Assembly: GCA_030042375.1 (NCBI GenBank)
Contig: JASHZU010000288.1
Coordinates: 1 to 23,621, forward strand
Origin: Verrucomicrobiia bacterium
Lineage (GTDB): Bacteria; Verrucomicrobiota; Verrucomicrobiae; Limisphaerales; UBA11358
Direction: 5' to 3'
DNA: 23,621 nt
The notes beneath the pieces are model-generated. The model was not told the DNA's origin. It searched no databases and saw only the letters and a program-made list of their open reading frames with translations. The translations under genes and the position numbers were made by a program. Positions 23,008 through 23,621 of this stretch are shown here, one piece after another (the first letter of the stretch is position 1; every line of letters starts with the position of its first letter).

Positions 23008-23621
23008 ATGAAACTTATCAATCCCTATCATAAAAAAAACATCCTTTCTGCCGTGGGCGTGGCCATGGCCGCCTTGGCCATGGCCGCCTTGGCCTTGGCC
23101 GCTGTGCCGCAGGCCAGTGCGCAAACCACCTATACGTGGAATACCACCAGCGGTAATTGGAGTTCGCCTTCCAGTTGGACCCCGGCCACTTCGGCTGCCG
23201 GCCCGACGGCAATTGATACCGCCGTCTTCGGCAACAACGACGAATCGACGACTACGAACACACCCAACAATACCGTGGATACGGGCTATGCCGGGACGGT
23301 TGCGAATTTGCTTTTCAATGATAACGAGTCCCAAGGTAACTATGTCTACCCGGTGACGCTGATTCCATCTGGTAAAACGCTCAATGTCACTAATAGTTTT
23401 AACGTTGGTTTAGTCAATGATCCGAGTGGGAGCTGGTACGCTACCTATGCCTGTTTTATCGGGGCTGGTACGCTTCATGTCACCGCGACCAATATGACTA
23501 TCGAAGACTACAACAGCACTTCAACCGGGGACTACGCCTCCGCCTATTTAAACCTTGCCGGTTTGACCAACTTTATCTACTACAATACAAACGCCAATGC
23601 GGTAATTAATATATCATCCTA
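23008..23621 (+). CDS. Secreted beta-strand-repeat surface protein, N-terminal part (runs off window)
   Basis: The frame opens at ATG 23008 and stays open to the right edge, giving 204 residues of an incomplete protein. It has a long signal peptide (about 1-40) with a basic n-region (HKKN), an Ala/Leu-rich core and the cleavage-like QASAQT. The mature part starts YTWNTTSGNWSSPSSW (16 residues), then TAIDTAVFGNN and LLFNDNES, and is rich in Thr, Asn, Gly and Tyr. This matches the opening of the autotransporter-associated beta-strand-repeat/PEP-CTERM-type exported proteins that are abundant in Verrucomicrobiota. The C-terminus, where a sorting signal would lie, is missing. The gene is divergent from the sensor kinase and follows the 22874 operator. 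Confidence 0.78.
   Translation, partial: MKLINPYHKKNILSAVGVAMAALAMAALALAAVPQASAQTTYTWNTTSGNWSSPSSWTPATSAAGPTAIDTAVFGNNDESTTTNTPNNTVDTGYAGTVANLLFNDNESQGNYVYPVTLIPSGKTLNVTNSFNVGLVNDPSGSWYATYACFIGAGTLHVTATNMTIEDYNSTSTGDYASAYLNLAGLTNFIYYNTNANAVINISS
23065..23100 (+). repeat. Short tandem repeat in signal-peptide core
   Basis: The 15-base unit ATGGCCGCCTTGGCC occurs twice in perfect tandem (23065-23094) and is followed by a partial TTGGCC copy. It encodes MAALA-MAALA-LA in the hydrophobic core of the signal peptide. Units are multiples of three, so gain or loss of a copy would change core length by five residues without a frameshift. Confidence 0.75.

Noticed and set aside
1..23621. tRNA, rRNA, IS elements, attachment sites or prophage genes
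   Set aside because: Reading both strands showed no cloverleaf-like genes, transposase or integrase motifs, or terminal inverted repeats with target duplications.

Overview
The window looks like chromosomal DNA from a Verrucomicrobiota bacterium, probably of the Pedosphaera/Limisphaerales type. This is inferred from gene content: GYF_2-domain membrane proteins, a Tat-exported GH5_9-like glucanase, a GT-C/TPR fusion, a hybrid periplasmic-OB/NarX-type kinase, and a surface protein of the autotransporter-associated beta-strand-repeat type. No rRNA, tRNA, IS element or CRISPR array was seen. Coding density is high, and gene starts often overlap the preceding stop.

Left part (1-6379, + strand): the C-terminal end of a sensor histidine kinase cut by the window edge; a DedA-type membrane protein fused to a rhodanese domain; a secreted protein joining an MbnP-like domain to a MauG/cytochrome-c-peroxidase-like di-heme domain; and a large GYF_2-anchored protein with a TPR-like middle and a lectin-like C-terminus.

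Middle part (6394-15668, - strand): a ten-gene operon. In transcription order it encodes GYF_2-zinc-ribbon-RDD protein, zinc-ribbon/B-box membrane protein, two-TM protein, small zinc-binding TM protein, DUF4129 protein, DUF4350 protein, MoxR AAA+ ATPase, DUF58 protein, SpoIIM-like membrane protein and RDD protein. The last seven genes are joined by six successive 4-base ATGA stop/start overlaps. The MoxR-DUF58-DUF4350-DUF4129-SpoIIM-RDD core is a recurring bacterial neighbourhood thought to act at the cell envelope. The four upstream genes are a less familiar extension.

Right part (15669-23621): a divergent control region, a GH5_9-like exo-1,3-beta-glucanase and a GT-C/TPR protein on the + strand. 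These converge on a NarL-type response regulator and its partner kinase on the - strand. The kinase is divergent from a signal-peptide-bearing beta-strand-repeat surface protein that runs off the right edge. The two divergent intergenic regions carry similar inverted repeats of the form TACCCCT-N6-AGGGGT(A/G). The half-sites fit the heptamer bound by NarL-type regulators. My main hypothesis is that the local two-component system controls a small envelope/polysaccharide regulon (GH5, possibly the GT-C/TPR gene, the surface protein and the kinase itself) through these sites.
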